Below, one piece after another: positions 1 through 11,960 of a DNA stretch of 64,000 bases. A program made the position numbers and the translations under genes. The first letter of the stretch is position 1; each line of letters opens with the position of its first letter. The DNA is taken from assembly GCA_959347315.1 (NCBI GenBank), contig OY365811.1, forward strand, positions 43,244,991 through 43,308,990, in the 5' to 3' direction. The notes below the pieces were generated by a model. The model made no database searches. It was not told the origin of the DNA and was given only the letters and a program-made list of their open reading frames with translations. Source of the stretch: Bimastos eiseni (Eukaryota > Annelida > Clitellata > Crassiclitellata > Lumbricidae).

Positions 1-1246
1 TACAATTCTTTTAATAGGCGCTATAACAAGTGTCCACATATAAACACTGTTCTAGACAAAACTGCTCTAAACAATGGGCTACAATTATTATATAAAGCCA
101 CTGTCTGTGCTCGATTCTCTGATCTGAGAAATTCATTGCGCAGAATTCGTCCCATATTGTCTTGGGGATGAAATAATATCTCCCTCGATTCCAGTATCAA
201 AATCCTATTGCGCCCCAGAGACCCTGAGGTGACGGAGAGGTCAATGTACCTTCTCATGATTGGCCAGAGGTAAGGACCATCCCGTTTGGGGCGCAACTTT
301 CATAAAAAGCGCTCCAAAAATATGTCCAAACATTTTTCAGATTAATGTCCTTAGAGAATAGATTCTGAACTGCTTCTATGTGTTGCTGAACCTAATCTAA
401 TCATTATCTTAATCAGAATCTAATCTATTTTAAAACATTCTGATGAAATTCTAACGATATCATAACCAAACTCTTCTGCGTTTAATTTAGTCTAGACAAA
501 TCACAATCCACTCATTTTAAAGACATTGATGACTAAGTCAATAGCGTCGACCTCATACTCCATTGAGGCTTTGGACTAACATTGTTGTATTATATCTGTT
601 GTGGCGCATTTATCTAAATCGTTATTTTGGTATATACTTGTGATTCACCGTCGAATCTTGATGGTATATAGAATAAATCAGTAGCGTTATCCTCCTCCAC
701 CTCCTTTAGTGTGATTGGGACTATCACCACGTACGAGCTACTGTGATTGCCTAGACGTAAACGGTTGATTTTGAACACCTCTTTTAAGACTTCTCATCAC
801 GCTACATGACAATGGCTTCACGCTGTGTTTATATTTTCAATAGTAACATCATCTTTGTCATAAATGCATCGTTAAATAAACTTATCACACATAATTACAC
901 ATATTGTATAATAATTTTTTCCAACGCATGCGACTATACTACAATCGCTACAACACAATGACTATCTAGATGCACCTCTGTCTGTGTGTCTGTCTTTCTG
1001 TCTGCATGTAGGCATTTCCCTCTGTCTGTCTGTCTGTCCAACCGTCTATGTGTAATGTTCAGAGATATAATATTCTCCTAATATGTTCCTCGGTGAATAA
1101 GATGCTTTCTCGTTCCTACAAATCACGACGCAACGAGAACGAGATCTCGCGAGACTCTCGCCCCAAATACCCGGATGATACAATGTTTATCGATACGAGT
1201 CGAGAAGAAAAATCACGATGCACACGCACGACTAAGTATCAGACTA
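1..1246. other. Gene-free stretch
   Basis: I see no supportable gene here. A 91-codon minus-strand frame at 21-296 has no recognisable domain and no splice context. The motif AGGCGCTATAAC near position 17 resembles the 3' tail of L2-type LINEs and SINEs, so old interspersed repeat is likely. Positions 970-1045 are a degenerate CTGT/TCTG microsatellite. Confidence 0.5.
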
Positions 1247-1247
1247 T

Positions 1248-1367
<120 letters not shown>

Positions 1368-1689
1368 GAGGAAAGGGTAAACAATTGGAGGAGAGGAAGC
1401 AGAAAGATCAAACGAATGACCAGGAGGAGGAGGAGGAGGAAGAAGAGAATAAAGAGTAGGAGAAGGATGGAGGAGTAGGCAGAGGAGATGGGTAGAGAAG
1501 AGGAAGAATATGAAGAAAAGGAGGAGGAGGAGCAAATAGCAGATCACTGTTAAAGACTACAATAAAAGCAGCAAGACATAGGTACCGACAGACTGACACA
1601 AATAGGTAAATACACAGACAGAGAGACAGACAGAGAGACAGACAGTGCACGGATCTATCACATTGACTTCCTCCTCTGCCAAGCGCTTC

Positions 1690-1905
1690 TTTTCTTCCCT
1701 ATAATTATGCTCAAACTTCTGACCTCAATCCTCCTCTTCTTTCTTTCCTCTCTCTTTCCTCTTCCTCAATTACCCTCGTCTTCTTCCGTATCCTTTATGG
1801 TACCTCCGCTTTCCTCCTTCCCTTCCTCAATTCCCCTCTCCTTCCTCCATCTCTTCTTCTCTCTCTTTCTCATTCCCTCTTCCTCAAAATCCTCCTCCTC
1901 ACCAG
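1690..1905. repeat. Pyrimidine-rich degenerate CTTCCT tract
   Basis: C/T-rich sequence with repeated TCCTC, CTTCC and TTCCTC words. It gives a Ser/Phe/Leu/Pro frame with no domain. It is intronic or intergenic low-complexity DNA. Confidence 0.7.
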
Positions 1906-2136
1906 ACGGCCATTAAGCCAGAAGCCATTAACGTCCCAGCTGCAATGATAATAACGACGCCGATAACAACGACTATCATCATAATTCGACCGATTAAAGC
2001 TCCTCGTGATCTTGCCGCCTCATTTGAGTCGAAGATAACAAAACGTGATTTATGCCTTCATCTACTATCGAGAGATACATGTATATGTGATTTCATACAT
2101 TGCTAGAAATGTGGATTTTGTTTATATCATTGCCAT

Positions 2137-2174
2137 TATAATTATAATAATAATAATTATTATTATTATTATAA
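2137..2174. repeat. TAA/ATT microsatellite at the 3' end of a retroelement
   Basis: Short alternating ATT and AAT units abut the 3' end of the minus-strand element at 2175. The element's last codons read into this repeat, so this is the presumed target-site sequence. Confidence 0.85.
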
Positions 2175-3627
2175 TTATAGGTTTTCGTCCCCATCGGGCT
2201 GAACAAAAGAGCCCCTGAATGCCACTACATTAAAATGTTGTGTACAAATAGATAGACGTTGAAAAAGATGAGTTGTTTCGCGAGGGTCTCCCGTTGCCTG
2301 TGTCATACGGCGGCCCAGCTCTTGTAGAAACTCCATTCCAGTACGGTTTATGGGGCCCAGTGATTCGATGGCCACTGGCACAAAATCATGCGTGGTGGGG
2401 AGGGATGAGTACTTGATGCACTTTTCGTTCTGCGGCATGTTCTGCTGCTCCACCGGCTGTTGATGCTGTCAGATGTACATAAGACGATGCGCATGTGTGA
2501 ATGGCTGTTGCGTCCCATGCTAGGTGTCTGCCTCTCGTCCATTGGATTAATGTGGCGCCAACTGGTCTCTTGCCATCGGTGCGGATCAGTCCCGATGGTT
2601 CTCTTGAGCTCGGAATGTCCGCTTTCAAGAGAGCTCTCCAGATTATTTCATTTATGGCAGAGTGTCGTGCTGCTCTTCCCATTGATCTTCTGCAGACCAG
2701 ACCGTGATGTCTACCTGGATCGACGCTCTCCCTGCATTGACATGGATGCGGTGCACAGAGCACTAGTCCTAGGCGAAGTCCGGCCGCAACCCTGACCGCC
2801 TCATTTGTTAATCCCAAACCGCATGAAGCCAAAGGGATAGTCCAAAGCCAGTCTCCGGCGTGCGGGGCAGATAATGCTCGCATTCTGGCTTGACTAAGTG
2901 GGTTGTCGCATCCGGTCCAGACTTTCGCTTTATCTTCGTTTATCAAAGGTCAGTCCCAGGTCTTCTGTTGGATCGGAAACGGTATCATCGTCACTGGAAG
3001 GAAATCCTTACGAACGTTGAACATTTCCTCCTGGTACACGTCGTTCCACTCTTCCACGGCTAAGATGGCGCCCACGAGCGAGACGGTCGACGCAACTGAC
3101 GCCAAATAGGCTAAAGTTGCCAGCATCGATACCCGCCTGGTCCCCAGTCCTCCATCTCTAATCGGGAGCGAAGCCTGTAATCACTGAATGTCATTGAGCT
3201 CCGTGTTGAGGATCTTCTCCAGTCCTGTTTTAGTCTGATGGTCTATTGTCTCCAGTAACGGGTGGTTCCAGCACGGAGAAGTCCGCAGCAGGTAAGTCAT
3301 CTTTGCCGCCCCGAAACAGGATCTCAGCATTATGAGGGCTGCTTGTGACTGGACGTCCATAAGGTCTTTCAATATTCGATCAAATTGTTCGCTGTGTTCT
3401 TGCAGGGCTTCATCAAGGGCCTTCACTCTGAAAAGTGGAAAACCCAAAAGGGTGAGTTCCTCTGGTTCTCGTCTTCTGAAGTCCTCAAAACCCTCTCCAA
3501 TCAACTCTGCCTCCGAGTAGTACTCACATTTAAGTCTGTTCAGGGAAATTCCGAGCGTAGTCTCAAGCTCTTTTATCTTTGTCAAATCTTGTCGAACGTC
3601 ATCCACGTTTCCACCCAGGAAAAGATC

Positions 3628-3629
<2 letters not shown>
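2175..3629 (-). pseudogene. 5'-truncated RLE non-LTR retrotransposon (B family), copy A-3'
   Basis: Reading on the minus strand, this segment encodes the RT segment after the catalytic site, the CCHC-like zinc motif (CQC...HHGLVC), the endonuclease region (DGKRPVG...WDAT) and the conserved C-terminal domain. It is nearly identical to the copy at 20159-21620, so one or both are recent. The copy starts within the codons for the catalytic YLDD, where only YYD remains next to a TAA repeat. Lesions include a TGA after KTWD (2950-2952), also present in the other copy, and a private Trp-to-stop change at 3181-3183. The endonuclease Asp of PDG is Val. The final stop at 2175-2177 lies at the TAA repeat junction. 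It is inactive. Confidence 0.9.
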
Positions 3630-3672
<43 letters not shown>

Positions 3673-3680
3673 GTAATAAT
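3630..3680. repeat. (TAA)n tract joining two retroelement pieces
   Basis: About 16 TAA/TAG units separate the 3' half of one element from the 5' part of another. It may be the original target repeat or a recombination junction. Confidence 0.9.
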
Positions 3681-4216
3681 GCCTCACATCCTCCTGGTAC
3701 ACCAACTCCGACTTGTCTGGGGGAGAGGTATTCAGCAACTTTAGGCGCCGCATAAGAGCTAGCACATTTGGCTGTCAGTCTGCGCCAAAAGTAACCAATG
3801 ACAATGGGCCTCAGACCTCCAGTGCTTTTCCTAAGGGCGAAGAGAGTTCCACCGAAAAGGTTTGCTCGAATCCCAGAAGGGCATTCTCCTGCGAGAAGCA
3901 AGTTTACCAGAGCCGTATTGGCGGCTAGCAGAGTTGGGCCCGAGTCTGGTTGGCTTACTAACCCTAGGATGTGCTGGGGGCGTAGGCCGTCTGGCCTCCC
4001 GGCCGATCCCGCCGGGAAGTTGCGAATGCATCTGATTACGTTCTCCTCGGTCACCTGAAGCGGGGCTGCATCCGGTGGCCCGGGCACTGGCGCCTGGCTC
4101 TGAAGTGGGGGCGAATGTTTTGTTTTGAGCTCCTCCCATGTGGTCTCGTTAATTGGGATTGGCTTGTCGTCCGAGCTCAGAATCCTAGCTGCTGCTCGGA
4201 TATTCCCATCTTTCAA
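3681..4216 (-). pseudogene. 5' portion of a second RLE-type non-LTR retrotransposon (family A5')
   Basis: The minus strand encodes the pre-RT and N-terminal RT region: a start resembling KLKDGNIRAAARILSS, then FPAGSAGRPDGLRPQH, GGLRPIVIGYFWRRL and VGVGVPGGCEA, where it meets the TAA tract. The palm with the YLDD site, the zinc motif and the endonuclease are missing. The protein clearly differs from both the B family and the intact copy at 23 kb, so this is a separate lineage. Loss of the 3' rather than the 5' part is atypical for target-primed reverse transcription and points to later recombination or deletion. Confidence 0.85.
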
Positions 4217-6546
4217 TTTAGAGGCTTATTTATTGGCTTAGGAATATAGCTTCGACTAATGTCTATGAATTAGTTTCAGAAAATGTGCTTTCTTGAGAGC
4301 TGCAGAAATTTCGAGATTACGTGAACGGTTTTAGCACACCTGCATAACCTGTAATTGATTATCGATATTAAGCCCAAATAAGCATTTACATTGTACACTA
4401 CAGTTTAAAAAAAACCATTTAGTTATACGCTATTTTAACTGAGCTAAGTTAAATACGGGTGTAATGTAAGAGGCAAAATGGAGAGACATACGACATCAGC
4501 CTTACCCTGGAATGACCCGAAATCTTTAACAAAATTATTGTAATAAAATCTACACTCTGTAGGTAGAGTATTAAATTACAGAATATTACATTGCAACCAA
4601 AATCATTCCTTGGCTTGACGTCATAAAAAACGTCACCCCATACATATTTACCATACCCATAAATATTTTAATTCGCCTGGCGACCTCTATCCCAGTGCGG
4701 TTTCCTGCCATCCTATCTCTTCGTTGCATTATGACGTGAACCATTAACGCAGCCGACAATTTATAAAATGTTTCCCTAACAAGCGGGTCGTTTCGAAAAG
4801 CACCATAACGACCGTGTTTTGTATGCTGATCGCTTGGCGCGCCACTGTCGCATCGTTCGCTTAATCACTCTTTAAGGTTCTATTATCCTATAATTGGTTG
4901 GACGTGGAAATATTCCGGGGACCCGAACGCTAGGTGGCCTATGGGATGTGATGACGTGTCCAGCGGAAGTGACGTAGGCGAGGCTTTTGTTCGCATCCGG
5001 ACGTAAACTGCTGTGAAGTTGACGGCGATGAATGGAGGAAAGGAGGGAGGAGGGTAGGAAGAAAGGAAAGACGAATGACCATTTGTCAACGAAGGAATGA
5101 ATTCAAGTAAGAACAAATGAAGGAGGAAAAGGAGGAAGAAAGGAACGAAGGAAGGGGCGAACGAATAAAGGGATGAAAAAAGTAACTAAATAAATTTGCT
5201 GCGTTCTTAGGTCAGCAGAGCCTGGACGCTGTCCATGAGCGTCCATGCAAAAGTGCAATTCCTCTACAATTACACGTACGTTATTATCAACACATGAAAA
5301 AGAAGAGGGAAAACACAGAGACCGTGTCTATAATGTTCTGTATCTGCCTTATGTCTGTTTGCGCGTGAGTCTGCGTGTGTGTGATCATTGTTCTGTGAGA
5401 TAAAAAAAGTACAGTTGGTTAAAAGTCTATGATGCATGCAATTCGACTTCCTTGCAGTTTGAAAAGGACTCTGCTGCAATTTTCATTTGCAAGAAATGTT
5501 TTACTTGTTATTTAAATTTTTCACCGTTTTAGATATGCATAAAACTCTTGATCTGTTTAATAGCAGGTTTTTATATCTTTGCTATACTTAATTTCACAAT
5601 AATTTCAACTAATGATATATGGCTTCCTGGAATAACCTGTATCGAAAGATATTAATTTAATGCTCTTCTAGAGATTATCGTATAATTATTAGTTCATAAT
5701 AAGTTATTACGTTTTTTTCACTAGGACCCTGCTACACGTGTTAACAAATATCTCTGACGCCGAGATAATTTATATTTTGAAGTTGTCATAATAGAATATA
5801 CCCTAAAATCGTTCGAATTATAAGTTAGCCCATAGCAGTAACCAGCTTTTTATATCAAATAGCATTTGTATATCAAATAGCATTGGTATATAAAATAGCA
5901 TTTGTGTATCAAATATTTATCGAATATGTTTTGAAAAGGTATTACTCCGCGGTTTTATACCGTCTTATTACATCAACGACCATTGACGACAATTTAATCC
6001 GTTTTATTTATGATCACCCTTGTGCTATGTTGCTTAATGTTACATTGTTATATTGATATGATTTATTATGATCCTTGTAATCACACAATGTCGCTTTAAC
6101 TTAAACCACTACAATAAATTTAAAACATCTACAATTTAGTGAGATTGAGTTTCTTCTAAAGCGTCCGTAAGATACTCCATAACTTTAAGCTGTATAGACA
6201 TAATCTCATAACTTCATTAATATTCATAGGTGTAGGCCTACGACACCATTAACACAATGATTAATCTATATGATTCATGTCGTGCAAATGTGACAATATA
6301 AGCCTTCGTGGCAATTATAATAATAATAATAATAATAATAATTTTTAAAAATAATAATAATTTCCATGTGTACAAGAAATGGAAATATAAGATGTTGAAA
6401 GAGAAGTGAACCAAGCGGAGTAAATGGTCATTAGACCAATCTAATTTTGCTCGATCGCTTTCTACAAAGGTTACCTCTCTCTAACGGGAAATTTGGTACC
6501 ATAACATTTGCTTAAAAGTAATAGTTATTGTTTCAATTTATCGAAA
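4217..6546. other. AT-rich gene-free stretch
   Basis: No exon-like frame, RNA gene or recognisable element was found. Positions 5030-5170 are GGA/GAA-rich, and 6318-6360 hold an AAT run. Confidence 0.5.
5841..5915. repeat. Short tandem repeat, about 21 bp unit
   Basis: Four imperfect copies of a unit containing TATCAAATAGCATTTGTA. Confidence 0.8.
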
Positions 6547-6627
6547 CTATGTGACAAAAATGATCATTGGTGTCGCCCTCCTCCATTGTCCAGGTTTGGG
6601 ACTAGCGCTGCCAGAGTACAGGCGGCT
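6547..6627 (+). repeat. Interspersed repeat family 1, diverged copy
   Basis: Contains GATCATTGGTGTCGCCCTCC followed by TGTCCAGGTTTGGGACTAGC. This matches the family-1 consensus seen best at 14780 and 15955. Confidence 0.7.
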
Positions 6628-6784
6628 TTGTTCGAGAAGCTGCAACGACACTCGCATTAGACTCAAAGTTTCTCGTTAGGTAAGTTTAGATTGTAGATAA
6701 AAACAGTTCGATCCTCTATTGAACTCGATATTAAAGTCAGTCATATCGTCCATCGTGAAGTTAGGGTTAACTGAAGCCCCATCA

Positions 6785-6982
6785 GGTCCATTTTTAGATG
6801 TAATGTATACTAAGTCTATTTTTAGATGAAATTTATAGTAAGTCTATTTTTAGATGTAATGTATACTAAGTCTATTTTTAGATATAATGTATACTAAGTC
6901 TATTTTTAGATTAAATTTATAGTAAGTCTATTTTTAGATGTAATGTATAGTAAGTATTTTTAGATGTAATGTATAGTAAGTC
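6785..6982. repeat. 33-34 bp minisatellite
   Basis: Six imperfect copies of a unit built on AAGTCTATTTTTAGATGTAA plus TGTATACT or TTATAGT. Confidence 0.9.
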
Positions 6983-7054
6983 GTTATACATTTGCCGGTG
7001 ACTCTGCGTGCTCTTGTTTGCCCGGTCTCTCTGTTGGCCAATCCCTATCTGTCA

Positions 7055-7215
7055 CACTCTCTGTCTCTGTCTCTGTCTCTGTCTCTGTCTCTGTCTCTGT
7101 CTCTGTCTCTGTCTCTGTCTCTGTCTCTGTCTCTGTCTCTGTCTCTGTCTCTGTCTCTGTCTCTGTCTCTGTCTCTGTCTCTGTCTCTGTCTCTGTCTCT
7201 GTCTCTGTTTCTGTT
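7055..7215. repeat. (TCTCTG)n microsatellite
   Basis: About 26 near-perfect TCTCTG hexamers followed by TCTG tetramers. All three frames stay open as an artefact. Confidence 0.97.
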
Positions 7216-9390
7216 TCTGTCTGTCTGTCTGTCTCTTTGTGTTTGTGTTTCTCCTCGTATCTTTGTCACTGTGTCCTTCTGTGGAAGAAGCTGTGGAAGA
7301 AGGGAGCTAGCAAGGAATAGATTGGAAGAGGAGACAAAGGACGAAAGGAAGAAGGGAGGGAGGAAGAAAGGGAGAAAGGGAGGGAGGAAAGGGAGAAGGG
7401 AGGAAGGGAGGAAGGACAGAATGGAGGAAGTTGATTATTTTGTTGTTACTTTTCTTTTCCGCTACTTAGCCGCAGTCGAAGCGGACACAAGACGACCTAG
7501 TGCGACTTAGAAAGATGAAGAATGATCATAGATGAACAGACAAACAGACAAACAGACAAACAGACTTTACTAATACAGACAAAGACAAACAAATAAAGAG
7601 ACTAACGAAGGTCATAAGTCGAGAATATCCATCGTTGCTATTCATGTCTCTGTCTTTGTGTCTGTCTCTGTCTCTGTCTCTGTGTCTGTGTCTGTGTCTG
7701 TCTCCATCTGTGCGTGTCGCTGTCATTGTCTGTTTCTTTCCTGCCTTCCCTCCTTTTCTCTCATCCTTCATCCAATTCATTTTCGTTTCCTTTCCCCAGA
7801 TATTAACAAGAAAAATAGTGATAATAATAATATCGGTTTAACTCAAAAGACGAGAATTGATGACGACGAATGAGGCGAACAAACAACCAGACAAAGAAAC
7901 AGACAGACAGACAGACACATTGGAAGAAACGGTTTTGACGAACAGTGGCATGGAGATTCACAGAGAGAAAGACAAATAGACAGAGAGGGAGAGGGAGAGA
8001 GAGAGAGAGAGAGACAATGGATATCTGTCACGTCAATGCGTCCTTGAATAAGCATGGTAGGACCTTGCCCTGTTTGGTGGCCCACCCTCCCATTCGCCCT
8101 CCCTCCCTCCTCCCCCACGGGGGAGCATGGGGTGCTGTGGAGTAGGCGACGGAAAAGCTACATGCATATGGGAAGACTGCTGGTCTTGAGGGTGAGTGGG
8201 ACACGATTTATCGACGCGTTCCTTATGAAAGTTAAATAGGGGACGGAACGTGTTCTTCACCAAATCCGTCGCAGATAATTCAAGCGGAATGGGATAGTCA
8301 AATCGGTTACGCCCCCTACCTCTCTGGGGAAAGGGTTGCTCTGGATATAGGGGTGGCGGAAATTTTGCCCGGAAAGGGATCGAAATCCAATGAGATGGCG
8401 ATCGCTGGGTTTTCACAATAGTCGATTACTGATGAATGAATTCTTTTCGATGATAATTCATCGAAGGAGACGGAGACAATGCCATCGTATTGAGAAAAAT
8501 CGTTGCTTTGGGTCCTGGTAATGATTAGATGTCTTGAGGAGATTCGTAAAAGGCGGTATATAAATGGTCATGCGCTTCTATATAAAATACATACATACAT
8601 GCATACACACCCAATATGCACACATGCTACGAATACATACTTAATATATACATTATATGCATATGTAAATAAATATATATATATATATATATGTTATGTA
8701 TATATATATACATATGTACATACATCGCCCCCGTTGTGTTGCTGCGAATTACAAACCCGCTGCGTATGTATACCTGCTAATAATGTTCCCCTCCGCGAAA
8801 TGCATTTGACACCTTTAAAACATTATCTGAGCATTTATATATCGCCTCTTTAAAACTCGCTAATCAGAAGCGCTCTCAGCGTGACAACTCAGAATGGAGG
8901 GGTGCCTGTGGAAATACGCCCCACCGTGTAATTCTGTCCCCGTTGCTCCTAAAGCACCATCTTTGCCGTGCACCCGGCTCCCAGCTCGAATAACGCAGAA
9001 CGTCCGGAAGGCTGGCGATAATTGGCGTCGCTGTTGTGTCTTCCGCCTTCAACGAACACGGCGCTAGACTAATTAATGACGTCATTAAAACGTCACCTAC
9101 GGAGCAAGACGCGTTCGTAGGTGGCGCCTCTGTTGACGGGTCTCTTGAATGATTCGAGGCGATGAGAAGGTGGGGTGGAGAGAACACTTACGATGTATTG
9201 AAATCAAGGAGAATCGGATGGACACGTTATGTGTAGTCAGTGACCTGCTGAGCTGTCTCCTGGCAACCATTGACCCCTTTTCGTTGCTATAGGTAACCGC
9301 AGTTGTGTGGATCTACGGCGAATGCTGTGAATGACTGCGGAAGCTTTGACTTATGCTAAATGTTGGCAAAACCTTTTGGACGATTTAAGT
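7216..9390. other. Repeat-rich stretch without a supportable gene
   Basis: Holds GGA-rich (7325-7425), CTGT (7640-7710), CAGA (7890-7920), GA (7980-8015), ATAC (8590-8660) and TA (8670-8712) repeats. AGGCGGTATATAAATGGTCA at about 8551-8570 is an L2-type SINE tail. I looked for a signal-peptide exon with a phase-1 donor for the downstream Ig1 exon and found none. One candidate ending at the GTAACC near 9292 runs into an in-frame TAG. Confidence 0.5.
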
Positions 9391-9393
9391 TTT

Positions 9394-9871
9394 AACCAAT
9401 CAGGCCAAGGCGTTGTGATCCAATTCTTGTTTATATATATATCTATATATATATATATATATATCACTAAATGTACGTTTCAGCCAATCAGATTATAGAA
9501 TGTCGACCCGATTAAACATTTTACCAATCAGACACTGAACATCAGCCAACCGGGTTCAAAAACAATCATGATGTAATATTCGTCTTTTACAGTTTCAATC
9601 AATCATACTGAAGTATCGTTACTCGGTTACTTTTTGGCCAATTATACTAAAGCATCCTTGACCCGGTTTAGTTTTGAGGCAATTGGACTAAAACATTGAG
9701 ACCTGATTTACCTTCTAACCAATCAGATTAAAGTATGATGACCTGATATACTTCCTAATCAATCAGATTATGAATGGTGACCTAATTTATTTCATAACCA
9801 ATCGGACTAAATATGGTGACCTGGTCTACTTTCCAACCAATCAGACTAAAGCATATTGACCTTTTCTGTAG
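9394..9871 (+). repeat. CCAAT-box minisatellite ending at the Ig1 splice acceptor
   Basis: About ten degenerate copies of a roughly 40-50 bp unit: (T)AACCAATCAGA(C/T)TAAA, then GTGACCTGATTTACTTTC. Perfect CCAATCAG words occur at about 9396, 9484, 9533, 9719 and 9837, with close variants between. A TA microsatellite interrupts it at 9429-9467. The last unit supplies the polypyrimidine tract and AG (9870-9871) of the Ig1 exon. CCAATCAG fits the NF-Y consensus; any regulatory role is inference. Confidence 0.85.
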
Positions 9872-10225
9872 GTATGGATCCGCTCCAGCGCTCTGTGTCC
9901 AAGCGTTCTGCCCATAGAACAGCGTCTGTGAATGGATCCAAAGTATTGGACTGCGACATCCCATATCTTGGCAAGAAATACCAAGAGTACATCATCACTT
10001 GGCGGAAGCAGGGAATAGAGGTTCCCATATTCATCCAGTTCAACGGCTTCCCTCCTCACTTCGATACAAAGTACCTGGGAAGAGTACGACTCGTAGAGAA
10101 AGCTTCCATAGAACTGAAAAACATTCTACCATCGGATGAAGGATGGTACGAGTGCTCCATCGTTTTAATTGATGGTACTGACCGCAGTAACCAGAATGGA
10201 ACCTGGGTCTATCTCTCAGTACACA
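9872..10225 (+). CDS. IGSF9/turtle-like receptor, Ig1 exon
   Basis: Encodes the first extracellular immunoglobulin domain of an IGSF9/turtle-type neuronal adhesion receptor. The acceptor is TTTTCTGTAG and the donor ACA|GTGAGT; the exon is phase 1 at both ends. The Ig cysteines lie in VLDCDI and GWYECSI. The block VPIFIQFNGFPPHFD...YLGRVRL closely matches the IGSF9 first-domain signature (LPIFIQF...YVGRVRL in the human protein). Mature sequence should follow a signal-peptide exon, which I could not find upstream. The in-frame ATG at 9874 is not a plausible start because no hydrophobic leader follows it. Confidence 0.93.
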
Positions 10226-10394
10226 GTGAGTATCACTACACGATATGTTACAAGGATTTCAGTTTTATTATGATCTAAATTATTGTAATAGAACATTCAT
10301 TCCATCCATCTGTCAGCTGTCGACGGGAATCCGTTGGTTGGTTCCACACGTGTGCGTGAGCCCACCACTGGCAACTCCTTCAGCGGTGACGGTC

Positions 10395-10560
10395 ACCGTC
10401 ACCGTCACTGTCGTCGTCGTCGTCGGTCGTCGTCATCATCATCGGTGGCGGTGACGACGACGACGATGATGATGATGATGATGATGATGATGACGATGAT
10501 GACGATGATGACGACGATGACGATGATTATGATGAAGATGAAGACGAAAATGAAGACGAT

Positions 10561-10597
<37 letters not shown>

Positions 10598-10605
10598 ATG
10601 CGTTG
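10395..10605. repeat. GTC/GAT/GAC trinucleotide-rich tract
   Basis: Interrupted GTC then GAT/GAC repeats in the first intron. The open frames are Asp/Met/Thr/His homopolymer-like and not coding. Confidence 0.9.
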
Positions 10606-10814
10606 GTTCCATGTTCCTTGTTGTCGTAGTTGTCAACGTGATAGCGTGTGGTTCCTGTTCCTGATATCGATCTGAGCGTCATAAGACTGACGTTTTAATT
10701 ATTCGCTCTAGGACTCGGTCACATAAGACTCGGCATTTCGTTCGGGTCTTTCCGGGTATTTCCGGACGGTCAGATGTCATTGGACAGCCAACGACACGAG
10801 CGATGACATCGACT

Positions 10815-11095
10815 GATGATGATGGAGAGGAAGAAGAAGGAGGAGGAGGAGGCAGACGAGGAGAAGGAGGAATATCAAGAGGAAGAAGAGGAAGAGGTGA
10901 AAGAAGAGAATGCAAAAGAGGAGGAAGTTGAGAAGGAGAAGGAGGATGAGAAGAAGGAAGAGGTGGAGCGAGAGGAGCAATGAGGAAGAAGAAGGGAAGA
11001 GGAGAAGGAGGCAGACAAATGGAAGAGGATGAATAAGAAGAACAGGAGGAGGAGGAGAAGATAATTAAGAAGAAGTTGAAGAAATATGAGAAGTA
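10815..11095. repeat. Purine-rich GGA/GAA tract
   Basis: Almost pure A/G sequence with GAGGAG and GAAGAAG words, intronic. Confidence 0.85.
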
Positions 11096-11140
11096 GATCT
11101 TGCTTACCAATTACCACATGACAATGTTGCGCAGGTGGCC

Positions 11141-11442
11141 GAGGAGTGAGAGGAGGAGTGAGAGGAGGAGTGAGAGGAGGAGTGAGAGGAGGAGTGAGAG
11201 GAGGAGTGAGAGGAGGAGTGAGAGGAGGAGTGAGAGGAGGAGTGAGAGGAGGAGTGAGAGGAGGAGTGAGAGGAGGAGTGAGAGGAGGAGTGAGAGGAGG
11301 AGTGAGAGGAGGAGTGAGAGGAGGAGTGAGAGGAGGAGTGAGAGGAGGAGTGAGAGGAGGAGTGAGAGGAGGAGTGAGAGGAGGAGTGAGAGGAGGAGTG
11401 AGAGGAGGAGTGAGAGGAGGAGTGAGAGGAGGAGTGAGAGGA
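11141..11442. repeat. 12-bp tandem repeat, about 25 copies
   Basis: Near-perfect array of GAGGAGTGAGAG. Because 12 is a multiple of three, several frames remain open and give SERR, VRGG or LLLS repeats. There is no independent sign of coding. Confidence 0.95.
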
Positions 11443-11559
11443 TAAAGAGGAACGAGAGCAAGAAACTTCTAGCTATTGCAACACTGCGTTCTCTACCAAG
11501 AAAAATTCCAGTTCACTAATCGATGCCCCCCTCCCATTTATCTCCCAACAAAACACACA

Positions 11560-11960
11560 CAATGGCTTTAACTATTCTCTATCATTGAAACTCCATTTTT
11601 TCAAAGATGAATGCGTACTATCCTCTATCACCTATTACCCGATTCTCCGCAAATTGAAACCCTATGTTCTCAAAAAAACCTAAGGAGCACTGACCTCTAT
11701 CCCTATTACCCTCGTCACGTTTATCCCTCCCCTTCTCTGCAACGTAATGCCCTTGTAAAGTACTCCACCATTTAAAACTCCCCGTTCTCTATCCACGAAA
11801 CCAAATTCTCTGCAAATTTTAACCCCAAATTCTCAAAAAACTAATGCGCACTATTCTCTATCGCTTTTTACTCCATCATTTTCAAGTACCTCATTCTCTG
11901 AAAATTGAAACCCTCTACATTGTATACTCCACCAAATAAACGCTCCGTTCTCTCCCAATT
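11560..11960. repeat. Degenerate tandem duplication around CTCTGCAAATTGAAACCC
   Basis: Words such as TTCTC(T/C)GCAAATTGAAACCC, TTCTCAAAAAA and GCACTATTCTCTATC recur two to four times at diverged spacing. It is an old, decayed minisatellite. Confidence 0.6.

Noticed and set aside
21..296. 91-codon minus-strand frame
   Set aside because: No domain, no supporting splice sites, and adjacent L2-tail-like sequence suggests repeat DNA.
9222..9291. Signal-peptide exon for the Ig1 domain
   Set aside because: ATG, hydrophobic stretch and a GTAACC donor are present, but an in-frame TAG sits at the junction and the phase does not match Ig1.
11100..11519. 139-codon frame with 20+ SERR repeats
   Set aside because: It is produced by a perfect 12-bp tandem repeat that opens several frames on both strands. 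There is no domain, start context or splice support.
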